Below, in pieces: positions 1 to 7,554 of a stretch of DNA of 61,993 nucleotides (the stretch's first letter is position 1; each line of letters begins with the position of its first letter). The DNA comes from a bacterium 1XD21-70 (GTDB lineage: Bacteria > Bacillota > Clostridia > Lachnospirales > Lachnospiraceae): positions 1 through 61,993 of the forward strand of contig RAYB01000030.1 in the NCBI GenBank assembly GCA_003669055.1, given 5' to 3'. The notes below the pieces were generated by a model, which saw nothing but the letters and a program-made list of their open reading frames with translations, was not told the DNA's origin and made no database searches. Both the position numbers and the translations under genes were made by a program.

Positions 1-28
1 TTGTCGCGATGAGTATTGCTGCTTTAAA

Positions 29-68
29 AAAGAACCTCTGCTGTGCTGCTGCATAACAGGGGTTCTTT
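29..68. terminator. Stem-loop, probable terminator
   Basis: A 12-bp inverted repeat (AAAGAACCTCTG and CAGGGGTTCTTT, one G-U pair) surrounds a 16-base loop. It lies beyond the 3' end of the minus-strand cassette and could end transcription from either side. The T-run is short, so this is a moderate call. Confidence 0.6.
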
Positions 69-77
69 GACAGTCTG

Positions 78-100
78 AGCCTGACAACGGTTGTCAGGCT
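78..100. terminator. Perfect inverted repeat downstream of the UDG-like gene
   Basis: AGCCTGACAA and TTGTCAGGCT flank a three-base loop, a perfect 10-bp stem. It sits 21 bases past the stop codon of the minus-strand gene and is its likely terminator, backed up by the stem-loop next to it. Confidence 0.6.
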
Positions 101-121
101 TTCAAAATCTTTATGTAGGCT

Positions 122-715
122 TTACTTGATGATTTTCAACATAGCTGCAATATCCTCGGTTGCCATTGTTACTTTTGATTTTTCGATTAGGATGTTTCCC
201 CCTGTCATTATGTAGGATGGCATTACCCGAATACCCTTATAATAGATTTCGCTACTACGCAATTTGTAGGTGGAAACGGCAGGAATAGCATTTTTCTTTG
301 TTGCCTTTTTCGTAATCATGTTAAAGGCTTTCTTTGCAACATCACCCATAAGCATAATAACCTTTATATTGGGGAATAAAGATAGTTCTGCTTCTAAATA
401 AGGTAAACTATTTTCAATACTGCTTTTATCAATGACATATTCTTTCTTAGGAGCTTTTACGGCATTCGTGATATAGATGCCCAGTTGTAATATGTCTTGT
501 ATGGAACTAACCGCTGTCCCTGCCCCTTGCAAAAGAGGAATCGTTGTTTTCAGATAATCAGTATCGGGGGCTCCATAAAAATCCTGCACAGGGTCAGAGG
601 GGACAACTTCATTTATCATAATTGCCTTGATCGTGAGCGGATCAATATCAATGTCGTTCAGATATATGTCGCTTGCTATACCGACTTTCGTTTCAAGTTC
701 TTTTTTAATATTCAT
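122..715 (-). CDS. Uracil-DNA glycosylase-like protein
   Basis: A 197-residue cytoplasmic protein. The N-terminal INEVVPSDPVQDFYG stretch resembles the active-site loop of the uracil-DNA glycosylase superfamily, and VIMLMGDVAKKAFN matches the central strand and helix that follow. By family it would recognise or excise uracil or another damaged base, but the catalytic residues cannot be assigned with certainty by eye. The ATG has a good ribosome binding site (AAGGAG) that overlaps the end of the upstream WYL regulator gene. The gap between the two genes is only 3 nt, so they are one transcript. The pairing suggests a damage- or stress-responsive cassette, possibly carried on mobile DNA. Divergent UDG-fold proteins without glycosylase activity exist, so the activity is open. 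Confidence 0.6.
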   Translation of the reverse strand: MNIKKELETKVGIASDIYLNDIDIDPLTIKAIMINEVVPSDPVQDFYGAPDTDYLKTTIPLLQGAGTAVSSIQDILQLGIYITNAVKAPKKEYVIDKSSIENSLPYLEAELSLFPNIKVIMLMGDVAKKAFNMITKKATKKNAIPAVSTYKLRSSEIYYKGIRVMPSYIMTGGNILIEKSKVTMATEDIAAMLKIIK

Positions 716-718
716 ATC

Positions 719-1636
719 CTAATCTCCTTTATGATGGTCTCTTGCAGCTTCGTGTTTTGCTTTCAATGCCTGACGAATAGATTTAGGCCGAATTATTGTT
801 ACTTTGTTTCCGAATGACATCAGGAAATCATAGAGCCAATCATTTTCTGGCAGAGTGAGTTTAACAGTATATCCGTTTTCATGCTGTGTAATAGCCGTAT
901 CGTCCAGCGTATCAAATAACCTGTACCCAACATCTAAAGTAAATTCCGATTCTAAATCTATTAAATCTCCAATTTCCTCCGGCATTGGGAAAACGGAATG
1001 ATATTGGCATATATCTGTTTTGTGTTCAAAATGTACTTCTGTCAAAATTAAGTTTTTTATTCTTGAAAGACGAAACAGTCTATTTTCATTTCTTGATAGA
1101 CAAAAGGCATATAAATACCATGCCTTATCTTTGTAAACCAACTTGTAAGGATATACATTTCGTTTGCCACTATCCCCGGCAGCATTGTGATAATCAAAGG
1201 CAATTTCACAATTTTGAAATATAGCCTGTTTTAGTTGTCTAAACAATTTATTTTCGCTTTCTGCAACACTACCCCAACGTGAAAAATCCACATCAATCCA
1301 ATCCGTTAAACTGGTTTGAAAAATTGCACCAAGTTTATTTAAAATGGTGTCTACCTCTGGATATTGAACGGCTGACAGGCTTTGCAAGCTGGATAATATC
1401 TCTAACTTTTCACTATCTGAAAAAAAGGATTTATTGAGGACATAATCATCAAGAAACTGTATGCCGCCGTTTCTTCCCGTTGTAACATAGATAGGAATGC
1501 CTGCACTGCTTATAGCGTCTACATCACGGTAAATTGTACGGACGGACACCTCAAATTTCTCTGCCAATTCGGGAGCAGTAGCATGTCCCTTATCTAATAA
1601 GTAATACAAAATTCTAAACAGTCTGCTTTCCTGCAA
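719..1636 (-). CDS. YafY-type HTH and WYL-domain transcriptional regulator
   Basis: A 305-residue regulator. Residues 1-60 form a winged HTH_11 (DeoR-like) domain with the typical KGHATAPELAEKFEVSVRTI stretch. The middle carries a WYL domain, seen in YKDKAWYLYAFC and then RLFRLSRI, and the C-terminal part is the usual WCX-like extension. WYL domains bind small ligands or nucleic acid and often control DNA-damage or defence genes. The start is TTG, chosen because GGAGGTGA lies 4 nt upstream and the protein begins as family members do. It is transcribed from a promoter embedded in a palindrome (1667-1698), which fits autoregulation, and is followed after 3 nt by the UDG-like gene it probably controls. 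Confidence 0.88.
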   Translation of the reverse strand: MQESRLFRILYYLLDKGHATAPELAEKFEVSVRTIYRDVDAISSAGIPIYVTTGRNGGIQFLDDYVLNKSFFSDSEKLEILSSLQSLSAVQYPEVDTILNKLGAIFQTSLTDWIDVDFSRWGSVAESENKLFRQLKQAIFQNCEIAFDYHNAAGDSGKRNVYPYKLVYKDKAWYLYAFCLSRNENRLFRLSRIKNLILTEVHFEHKTDICQYHSVFPMPEEIGDLIDLESEFTLDVGYRLFDTLDDTAITQHENGYTVKLTLPENDWLYDFLMSFGNKVTIIRPKSIRQALKAKHEAARDHHKGD

Positions 1637-1660
1637 GTCATCACCTCCATAGCTTAATTA

Positions 1661-1698
1661 TATCATAGTAACCTTGACAGCGCAATGTCAAGGTTACT
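1661..1698 (-). promoter_or_regulatory. Promoter and palindromic operator of the WYL cassette
   Basis: Read on the minus strand, TTGACA is followed after 18 nt by TATGAT, overlapping a possible TATAAT. A perfect 13-bp palindrome (1667-1679 with 1686-1698; half site AGTAACCTTGACA) covers the -35 and the spacer. This is a typical place for an autoregulatory operator. Which protein binds is inference; the adjacent WYL regulator is the obvious candidate. Confidence 0.7.
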
Positions 1699-1928
1699 TG
1701 TCGGTAAATTTGCGCATCCATTGTAAGGACATACGAAAAGCGGAACAAAACGGCAAGCAATGCAATCTTCCGTAAGATTGCGTATTTTGGCAGGAATACC
1801 GGAAACGGATTCCTGCCAAAATGCTTGTTGGTGACATGTCCCCAAACCCCTGAGATCATCACCTGCGGTGATGGCTGCGCGTTCCGTTGGAACGCTGAAA
1901 ATGGAAACCTAATATCTTGCAAAAATAA
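1699..1928. other. Gene-free stretch with four consecutive hairpins
   Basis: I do not accept a gene here. The stretch holds four perfect stems in a row: 1762-1769/1774-1781 (GCAATCTT), 1785-1797/1809-1821 (TTTTGGCAGGAAT), 1857-1863/1867-1873 (CATCACC) and 1879-1885/1889-1895 (GCGTTCC), right after the 1667-1698 palindrome. A 93-codon open frame (1641-1922, minus) spans it, but the palindromes and the overlap with the promoter argue against coding. It could be a structured RNA, a miniature palindromic element or a leftover of an insertion. Confidence 0.55.
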
Positions 1929-1968
1929 AAAATGCTATGCAATTAGTGAACCTTTTGCATAGCATTTT
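1929..1968. terminator. Bidirectional terminator beyond rpmB
   Basis: AAAATGCTATGCAA and TTGCATAGCATTTT form a perfect 14-bp stem with A-rich and T-rich flanks on either side, so it can work in both directions. It lies downstream of rpmB on the minus strand. The stretch from 1969 to 2058 shows nothing else. Confidence 0.85.
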
Positions 1969-2058
1969 CTATTTTTCCGTTTACCTGGCGTAAGTCATAA
2001 GTTTTGTAATGTTTCCTTATGGGCTACTGCCATTATGGACAGTCCTTCTTCATCTACC

Positions 2059-2244
2059 TTAAGCTCTCTCTACTAAGCCAGAACGCAGGCAGGAAGTACA
2101 TACGTACATCTTCTTAGCGCCGCCGTTGACTTTAACTTTGACAGATTTCACATTCGCTTTCCAGATCGCATTGGATCTTCTATGGGAATGACTCACGTTA
2201 TTGCCGAAGTGAGCAGCCTTTTGACAAATCGCACATTTCGCCAT
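2059..2244 (-). CDS. rpmB: 50S ribosomal protein L28
   Basis: A 61-residue basic protein that opens MAKCAICQKAAHFGNNVSHS and ends with a CTSC pair, so it is the zinc-ribbon (C+) form of L28 with two CxxC pairs. It binds 23S rRNA in the large subunit and is required for subunit assembly. Its length and full sequence pattern match Firmicute L28. The ATG follows GGAGGTG at the usual distance. It is a single-gene unit with its own promoter (2299-2327) and terminator (1929-1968), as is common for rpmB in Clostridia. Confidence 0.97.
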   Translation of the reverse strand: MAKCAICQKAAHFGNNVSHSHRRSNAIWKANVKSVKVKVNGGAKKMYVCTSCLRSGLVERA

Positions 2245-2298
2245 GATCGCACCTCCTTAACCATACGATTTTTCCAATATGGAAAACACAACATATGT

Positions 2299-2327
2299 AT
2301 CATAACAAATCCTTGGGGATTTGGCAA
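2299..2327 (-). promoter_or_regulatory. rpmB promoter
   Basis: On the minus strand TTGCCA (2322-2327) and TATGAT (2299-2304) are 17 nt apart, about 55 bases upstream of the rpmB start codon. Both boxes are close to the sigma-A consensus. Confidence 0.65.
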
Positions 2328-2408
2328 GCAAAATTTTGATTTTTTTGTATTTTATATACGATTTTTGCCCGGCAACCAATCAGCCCATGCCAGGCCATAA
2401 GAAAACGC

Positions 2409-2437
2409 TTGAAAAAAACAGAGACCTGTTGTAATAT
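2409..2437 (+). promoter_or_regulatory. Promoter of the ATP-grasp/transglutaminase operon
   Basis: TTGAAA (2409-2414), a 17-nt spacer and TAATAT (2432-2437) precede the operon by about 80 nt. The leader carries an imperfect GC-rich hairpin (about 2451-2484, AAAGGCGC paired with GCGCCCTTT with bulges) that could attenuate or stabilise the transcript. Confidence 0.55.
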
Positions 2438-2515
2438 TAATAGCAAGAAGTAAAGGCGCTCCGGTCATTTTCGGGCGCCCTTTGTTATATCTGCAGGGAG
2501 AGGGGGATACTGCCA

Positions 2516-3829
2516 ATGAGGGATATGGTAGAACATATGGAGGGGATCAACCGGCTGATGGCCAGATATGGGGTTAAGTTCGGGATATATAAGAACCGGG
2601 AGTTCCATGAACAATTGTTTCCGTTTGACCCGCTGCCACGGGTGATTGGTAGGGACGAATTTTTGTATCTGGAGAAGGGGCTGGCTCAGCGCGTGGATGC
2701 GCTGAACTGTTTTTTGGCTGATGTCTATGGCGAGAAAAAAATAGTAAAAGACGGGGTGATCCCGGAGGATTTTATTTTCTCCTCCAAGGGATATTTGCCG
2801 CAATGCGAAGGCATGGTGCCGCCAAAGCAGGTTTATAGCCATATTTCCGGGATTGATTTAGTACAGGCAAAGGATGGGGATTGGTACATATTGGAGGACA
2901 ACCTGCGCATACCTTCCGGGGCATCTTACCCGATGATTGCCAGGGAACTGACACGCCAGGCGTCGCCAAGGACTTTTATGAAAAACCATGTGGCAGACAA
3001 CCGGAACTATGCCGGCATGCTAAAGGAGGTCATGAACCATGTGAATACAGGCGGAATCAACGTGGTCCTGACGCCGGGGCGCTATAACGCGGCATTCTTT
3101 GAACACTCTTACCTGGCAGAACGTTCCGGGGCTATCCTGGCGATGCCGCAGGACCTGTATGTGGAGAATAACCGGCTGTATTACCGCCAATACCAGGGGA
3201 AACAGCTTCAGGTAGGGACGGTATACCGGAGGATTTCTGACGAATATCTGGATCCTTTGTGCTTTGAGCCAGGCTCCTTGATCGGTGTCCCGGGGATTAT
3301 GGATGTTTACCGAAGCGGCAATGTGGCGTTGGTCAATGCCCCCGGCAACGGGGTGGCAGACGACAAGGGGATTTACTATTTTGTGCCTCAGATGGTGAAA
3401 TATTATCTGGGGGAAGAAGCGATCCTTAAAAATGCCCCGACCTACCTGGCCTTTTACGAACAAGACCGAAAATATATACTGGAACATTTAGGGCGCCTGG
3501 TGGTAAAGGATGTCTCCGAGGCCGGCGGCTATGGCGTGGTGTTTGGAAGGGATTTGGAAAAGGAGAAGCTGGAAGAGTTAAAAAGGACCATCATCGGGGA
3601 TGCGAGGCGTTTCATCGCCCAGGAAGTTATCGATTTTATCGATTTGGATATCGTGGAAGGGGATGGGAGCGTCCCCCGCAAGGCTGATTTGCGGGCGTTT
3701 GTCCTTTGCGGGAAGGAGACAAAGATATGGCCCAGCGGCCTGACGCGTTTTTCCAGGAATCCGGATTCTTTTGTAGTAAACTCATCGCAGGGGGGAGGGT
3801 TTAAAGACACATGGGTATTATCTCAATAG
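2516..3829 (+). CDS. Circularly permuted ATP-grasp protein (DUF404/DUF407)
   Basis: A 437-residue enzyme of the circularly permuted ATP-grasp type 2 family. Diagnostic stretches are YILEDNLRIPSGASYP (metal and ATP-site strand), GTVYRRISDEYLDP, and the C-terminal VNSSQGGGFKDTWVL. ATP-grasp enzymes join a carboxylate to an amine through an acyl phosphate; members of this family are proposed peptide or amide ligases working with alpha-E and transglutaminase-like partners. The substrate is unknown. The start ATG follows a GGGAGAGGGGG site. The end overlaps the alpha-E gene by 19 nt, so the two are translationally coupled. Near full length for the family, with no sign of damage. Confidence 0.9.
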   Translation: MRDMVEHMEGINRLMARYGVKFGIYKNREFHEQLFPFDPLPRVIGRDEFLYLEKGLAQRVDALNCFLADVYGEKKIVKDGVIPEDFIFSSKGYLPQCEGMVPPKQVYSHISGIDLVQAKDGDWYILEDNLRIPSGASYPMIARELTRQASPRTFMKNHVADNRNYAGMLKEVMNHVNTGGINVVLTPGRYNAAFFEHSYLAERSGAILAMPQDLYVENNRLYYRQYQGKQLQVGTVYRRISDEYLDPLCFEPGSLIGVPGIMDVYRSGNVALVNAPGNGVADDKGIYYFVPQMVKYYLGEEAILKNAPTYLAFYEQDRKYILEHLGRLVVKDVSEAGGYGVVFGRDLEKEKLEELKRTIIGDARRFIAQEVIDFIDLDIVEGDGSVPRKADLRAFVLCGKETKIWPSGLTRFSRNPDSFVVNSSQGGGFKDTWVLSQ

Positions 3830-4485
3830 AAAAAGCGGACCACCTGTTCTGGCTGGGCAGGTATACAGAACGGGTATTTACCACATTGATGACATTTTTT
3901 AAATATTTTGACCAGATGTTAGATATGGATGACAAAGCCTATCAGGGTTTTTGTGAAAAGCTGGGGATTCCGGTAGTTTATGAGGATATGGATGACTTTA
4001 TTGCGAAGTACCTTTTTTCTCTGGAGGATCCCAATTCTGTCTACAGCAATATGGTGCGGGCTTTTAACAATGCGGTGATTTTGAGGGACGAACTGAGCAG
4101 CGACACCTTATCCTATATCCAGATGTCGTTGGACTGCATGGAACATGCGAAAGGCCATGCAAACGCACTGGCCTATGATTTACAGCCGGTGAAAGATTAC
4201 CTGTTTGCATTTTGGGGATGCCTGGATGATAACGTGGAAGATGAGGAGGGGCGCAATATCATCAAATGCGGCAAATACCTGGAACGGCTGGACCTGTATA
4301 TGAGGCTGGGTTTTTCTTACCCCTATATAGAGAAAGAGTTCAATAAGTTCATAAACCGCCTGCACAAAATCCGCATTGGCTACCACCTTACTGAGGTAGA
4401 CCGCCTTACTGAGGTGATAAGCCTGAAAGAGGGCTGGACGGCAAGGCAGCAAGAGGCGCTGAATGCCTTGTGGAATATTTTTTAA
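3811..4485 (+). CDS. Alpha-E domain protein (DUF403)
   Basis: A 224-residue, mostly helical protein opening with MGIISIEKADHLFWLGRYTE, the hallmark of the alpha-E family, in which ExxxxLFWxGRYxER recurs. About 30 percent shorter than many members (around 300 residues), with a relatively short middle. Its biochemical role is not established; it always travels with circularly permuted ATP-grasp and transglutaminase-like proteins and is thought to form part of the same peptide-making or peptide-modifying complex. It starts inside the upstream gene and is followed after 15 nt by the transglutaminase-like gene. Confidence 0.88.
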   Translation: MGIISIEKADHLFWLGRYTERVFTTLMTFFKYFDQMLDMDDKAYQGFCEKLGIPVVYEDMDDFIAKYLFSLEDPNSVYSNMVRAFNNAVILRDELSSDTLSYIQMSLDCMEHAKGHANALAYDLQPVKDYLFAFWGCLDDNVEDEEGRNIIKCGKYLERLDLYMRLGFSYPYIEKEFNKFINRLHKIRIGYHLTEVDRLTEVISLKEGWTARQQEALNALWNIF

Positions 4486-4500
4486 ATGAGGTGATAGGAG

Positions 4501-5301
4501 TTGAAGAGGCTGCGGTTCCGATATGAGATGCACTTAAAGCTGGATCAAGCCGTGTGGGACCATCATTTTTTGATCCGCTGCCGTCCGATGGAAAGTGCAC
4601 GGCAGCAAAAGGAGCACCTGTCTGTAAAGATTGAACCGGCAGATTTTATCTGGGAGGTGAAGGACGGTTTTGGCAATGAGGGCTATGCGGGCTCGGCAAA
4701 AAGGCCGCATAACAGCCTGCTGGCCGTGTCTGAGGGCGTGGTGCGGGTGGATATAACAAAAACCTCGGAGCCGCTGCATCCCATGTACCGGTTTTCGTCG
4801 GCTTATACCATGCCGGGAGAAGGGATCCGCCGGTTTTTGGGGGAAGCCTGTCTGGAGCAGGGCAGGGAAGGCGGCTTTTGGGGCCGGAATGTGGGGGAGA
4901 AGGAGTTAATGTATATGATGGACCGTCTGTATGGGCGGTTTGTTTATTCGCCTGGGGCAACCACCGTGGAGACTACGGCGGAAGAGGCGTTGGCCTTAGG
5001 GAGGGGGGTCTGCCAGGACTATGCCCATATTTTTATCAGTTTGTGCCGCTTAGCAGGCATACCGGCGCGCTATGTGGCCGGGCTGATGCTGGGGGAAGGC
5101 GTCAGCCATGCCTGGGTGGAGGCATGGACGGATGGCGGATGGCTGGGGATGGACCCGACCAACAACCGCCTGGCAGGCGATGGCTATATAAAGCTGACCC
5201 ATGGGCGGGATTTTAGGGACGGCAGCATTGACCGGGGGCGTTTTATGGGGTTTAGCGGCCAAAGCCAGGAAATCTTTGTAAAGGTGGAAGAAATCATATG
5301 A
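4501..5301 (+). CDS. Transglutaminase-like cysteine protease
   Basis: A 266-residue protein with the N-terminal beta-sandwich of bacterial transglutaminase-like proteins, followed by the papain-like core. The catalytic triad is visible: Cys171 in GRGVCQDYAHIF, His203 in GVSHAWVEAW and Asp218 in GMDPTNN. By family it cleaves or transfers at a peptide or isopeptide bond, probably on the product of the ATP-grasp partner. No signal peptide is present, so it works in the cytosol. The start is TTG; GAGGTGA lies 7 nt upstream. Its last codons overlap the next gene by ATGA. Confidence 0.88.
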   Translation: MKRLRFRYEMHLKLDQAVWDHHFLIRCRPMESARQQKEHLSVKIEPADFIWEVKDGFGNEGYAGSAKRPHNSLLAVSEGVVRVDITKTSEPLHPMYRFSSAYTMPGEGIRRFLGEACLEQGREGGFWGRNVGEKELMYMMDRLYGRFVYSPGATTVETTAEEALALGRGVCQDYAHIFISLCRLAGIPARYVAGLMLGEGVSHAWVEAWTDGGWLGMDPTNNRLAGDGYIKLTHGRDFRDGSIDRGRFMGFSGQSQEIFVKVEEII

Positions 5302-6236
5302 TAAAAGAGGTCGTTTCTGTCGGGTTGGCGGTGGACGAATGCCTCCGTGTAAAAAAGAATGTACTGCGGCCGGAGGGGACGGATGGGAGCGGGAAAAGGA
5401 TCTGTATCGTGACCGGGACGCATGGGGACGAACTGGAAGGGCAGTATGTCTGCTATGAACTGAACCAGATCATCCAAAAACAGAAGGAATGCCTGCATGG
5501 GGCTGTGGAGATTTACCCGGCGTTAAACCCCTTGGGCGTGGATTCCATTTCCCGGGGGATCCCTATGTTTGACCTGGACATGAACCGGATCTTCCCGGGG
5601 GATGAAAACGGCGCAGTGGCCGAGCATGTGGCATCACGGATTATCGGGGATATTGCAGGGGCAGACCTGTGCATTGATATCCATGCCAGCAATATTTTCT
5701 TAAGGGAGATCCCCCAGGCCAGGGTCAACGTCAATACCGCACAAAAGCTGCTGCCGTTTGCCAAGCGGCTGAACCTGGATTTTGTCTGGATCCATGCGGC
5801 GGCAACGGTGTTGGAGTCCACATTGGCCCATAGCCTAAACAGCATCGGGGTGCCCACGGTGGTAGTGGAAATGGGGGTGGGGATGCGGATCACGGAGGAA
5901 TTCTGCCATCAGCTGACGGACGGGATTTTTTGTGTGATGAAAGACATGGGGATCTGGAGCGGCGATGCCAGGGAGCCTAAGGTGCCGATTATCTCCCAGG
6001 ACGGGGAGGTTGGCTTTGTCAATGCGGAGGCCCCGGGTATTTTTGTCCCCTGCGTGGAGCATTGGAAAAATGTGCAGCAGGGGCAGCTGATCGGGCGGAT
6101 CCTCAATTCCCTGGACGGGACAGTGGAACAGGAGGTCCGTGCGCCGATCCACGGCATGCTCTTTACTTTGCGGGAATACCCGGTGGTTTCTTGCGGGTCG
6201 CTGATTGCCCGGGTGCTGGGAGGTGATTTTGAATGA
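5298..6236 (+). CDS. M14-family zinc hydrolase, AstE/aspartoacylase-like
   Basis: A 312-residue protein of the succinylglutamate desuccinylase/aspartoacylase branch of M14 metallopeptidases. Zinc ligands are His42 and Glu45 (GTHGDELEG) and His129 (DIHASN); Asn96-Arg97 (DMNRIFPG) would bind the substrate carboxylate, and Glu191 (VVVEMGVG) is the likely catalytic base. The C-terminal 90 residues form the usual beta-barrel. It probably removes an acyl group or amino acid from an amide made by the upstream ligase. It starts with ATGA overlap on the transglutaminase gene and overlaps the next gene by 4 nt, so all five genes are coupled. Confidence 0.85.
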   Translation: MIKEVVSVGLAVDECLRVKKNVLRPEGTDGSGKRICIVTGTHGDELEGQYVCYELNQIIQKQKECLHGAVEIYPALNPLGVDSISRGIPMFDLDMNRIFPGDENGAVAEHVASRIIGDIAGADLCIDIHASNIFLREIPQARVNVNTAQKLLPFAKRLNLDFVWIHAAATVLESTLAHSLNSIGVPTVVVEMGVGMRITEEFCHQLTDGIFCVMKDMGIWSGDAREPKVPIISQDGEVGFVNAEAPGIFVPCVEHWKNVQQGQLIGRILNSLDGTVEQEVRAPIHGMLFTLREYPVVSCGSLIARVLGGDFE

Positions 6237-7168
6237 GGAAGGACTGCATCTACACGCTGAAAAAACAGTACCGCGACGACCTGAATATCTATGGATACCG
6301 GTTCGGCCGCGGAGAAAAGGCAGCATGCATTGTCGGGAGCATCCGGGGCAATGAGGTCCAGCAGCTCTACATATGCTCCCAGCTGGTAAAAGCGTTAAAG
6401 CGCCTGGAGGAAAACGGGGCAATTGTGGGGGAAAATGAGATACTAATAATCCCGTCGGTCAACCACAGTTCCATGAATATCAGCAAGCGTTTCTGGGCCA
6501 CGGACAATACGGACATTAACCGGATGTTCCCGGGTTACCAAGCAGGGGAGACGACACAGCGGATCGCCGCCGGGCTGTTTGAAGCGATCCAGGGATACCA
6601 TTACGGGATCCAGTTCCCCAGCTTTTATCTTCCGGGTGATTTTGTGCCGCATGTGCGGATGATGGAGACCGGGTTCCAGAACCCGGGCCTGGCGGACCGG
6701 TTCGGGATGCCTTATGTGGTGATCCGGAAGCCGAAGCCGATTGATACCACCACTTTAAACTATAACTGGCAGATTTGGAATACGAATGCCTTTTCCTTGT
6801 ATACCAGTGCTACCGACCGTATCGATGAGGGGTCCGCGCGGCAGGCAGTGGCCTCGGTGCTTCGCTTCCTGACCAGGATGGGGATTTTGCGCTATACCAG
6901 CCACAGCGGTTATCTGGCCAGTGTGATCCGGGAGGAAGAACTAACCAATGTAAGGACAAAGTTCTCCGGCATTTACCAGCGCTATCAAAACCCGGGGGAG
7001 GAGGTCCACCGTGGGCAGATCCTGGCTTCGGTCATTGACCCGCTAGAGGGCGAGGTGCTGGCCAGAATCCAGTCCCCGGCGGACGGGATCCTGTTTTTTG
7101 CCCATAGTGCGCCGCTGGTGATGGAAGGGACAATCGTTTTTAAAATCATTGAGCGGCTGCATGAGTAA
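6233..7168 (+). CDS. M14-like paralogue lacking zinc ligands (probable pseudoenzyme)
   Basis: A 311-residue paralogue of the gene just upstream, alignable end to end. Asn96-Arg97 (DINRMFPG) are kept at identical positions, but the zinc site is broken: the first His is Arg38 (GSIRGNEVQQ), the third ligand is Gln127 (YGIQFPS), and the catalytic Glu of the VEMG motif is absent. Only Glu41 remains. It should not hydrolyse by the family mechanism. It may bind the same kind of substrate, or pair with its active neighbour as a regulatory or structural subunit. The start has GGAGGTGA 6 nt upstream and overlaps the previous stop by ATGA. Last gene of the operon; no clear terminator follows. Confidence 0.82.
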   Translation: MRKDCIYTLKKQYRDDLNIYGYRFGRGEKAACIVGSIRGNEVQQLYICSQLVKALKRLEENGAIVGENEILIIPSVNHSSMNISKRFWATDNTDINRMFPGYQAGETTQRIAAGLFEAIQGYHYGIQFPSFYLPGDFVPHVRMMETGFQNPGLADRFGMPYVVIRKPKPIDTTTLNYNWQIWNTNAFSLYTSATDRIDEGSARQAVASVLRFLTRMGILRYTSHSGYLASVIREEELTNVRTKFSGIYQRYQNPGEEVHRGQILASVIDPLEGEVLARIQSPADGILFFAHSAPLVMEGTIVFKIIERLHE

Positions 7169-7292
7169 AACAATTCCATATTGCATAAAAATATCGAGGA
7201 TAAGAAAGCGGATTTTGTGCAAATATTAGAAAACAAAATTAGGGATTCACAGAATTGGAAGGATGTGCTATAATAGCATTCGTGATTGACAT
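7169..7292 (+). promoter_or_regulatory. tRNA-Ala promoter region
   Basis: TTCACA (7246-7251), a 17-nt spacer and TATAAT (7269-7274), with TG one base before the -10, lie 18 nt upstream of the tRNA. The preceding 77 bases after the M14 gene show no gene. Confidence 0.75.
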
Positions 7293-7365
<73 letters not shown>

Positions 7366-7389
7366 TCCCAGTGTCTGAAGGCACATCGC

Positions 7390-7417
7390 AGAATACCGCA
7401 CAGAAGTGCGGTATTCT
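7390..7417 (+). terminator. Terminator after tRNA-Ala
   Basis: AGAATACCGCAC and GTGCGGTATTCT form a perfect 12-bp stem with a four-base loop followed by TGTTTGT. This closes the tRNA unit before luxS. The stretch from 7418 to 7554 is the luxS leader and shows no other clear signal. Confidence 0.85.
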
Positions 7418-7554
7418 TGTTTGTATGACAGAAAATATGCTCTGTTTCCTCCATGGTGGTTTCCCACTTTTTATTTAACTGAAATGATACCCTTGTCCAC
7501 TGAGGATAAATCCATTGGAAATAAAAATATATTAAGATGCGAAAGGAACAAGTT

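Noticed and set aside
1641-1922. Minus-strand open frame of 93 codons ahead of the WYL regulator
   Set aside because: It covers the promoter palindrome and four further perfect hairpins, has no recognisable domain, and ends almost on the regulator's ribosome binding site. Listed as a gene-free structured stretch instead.
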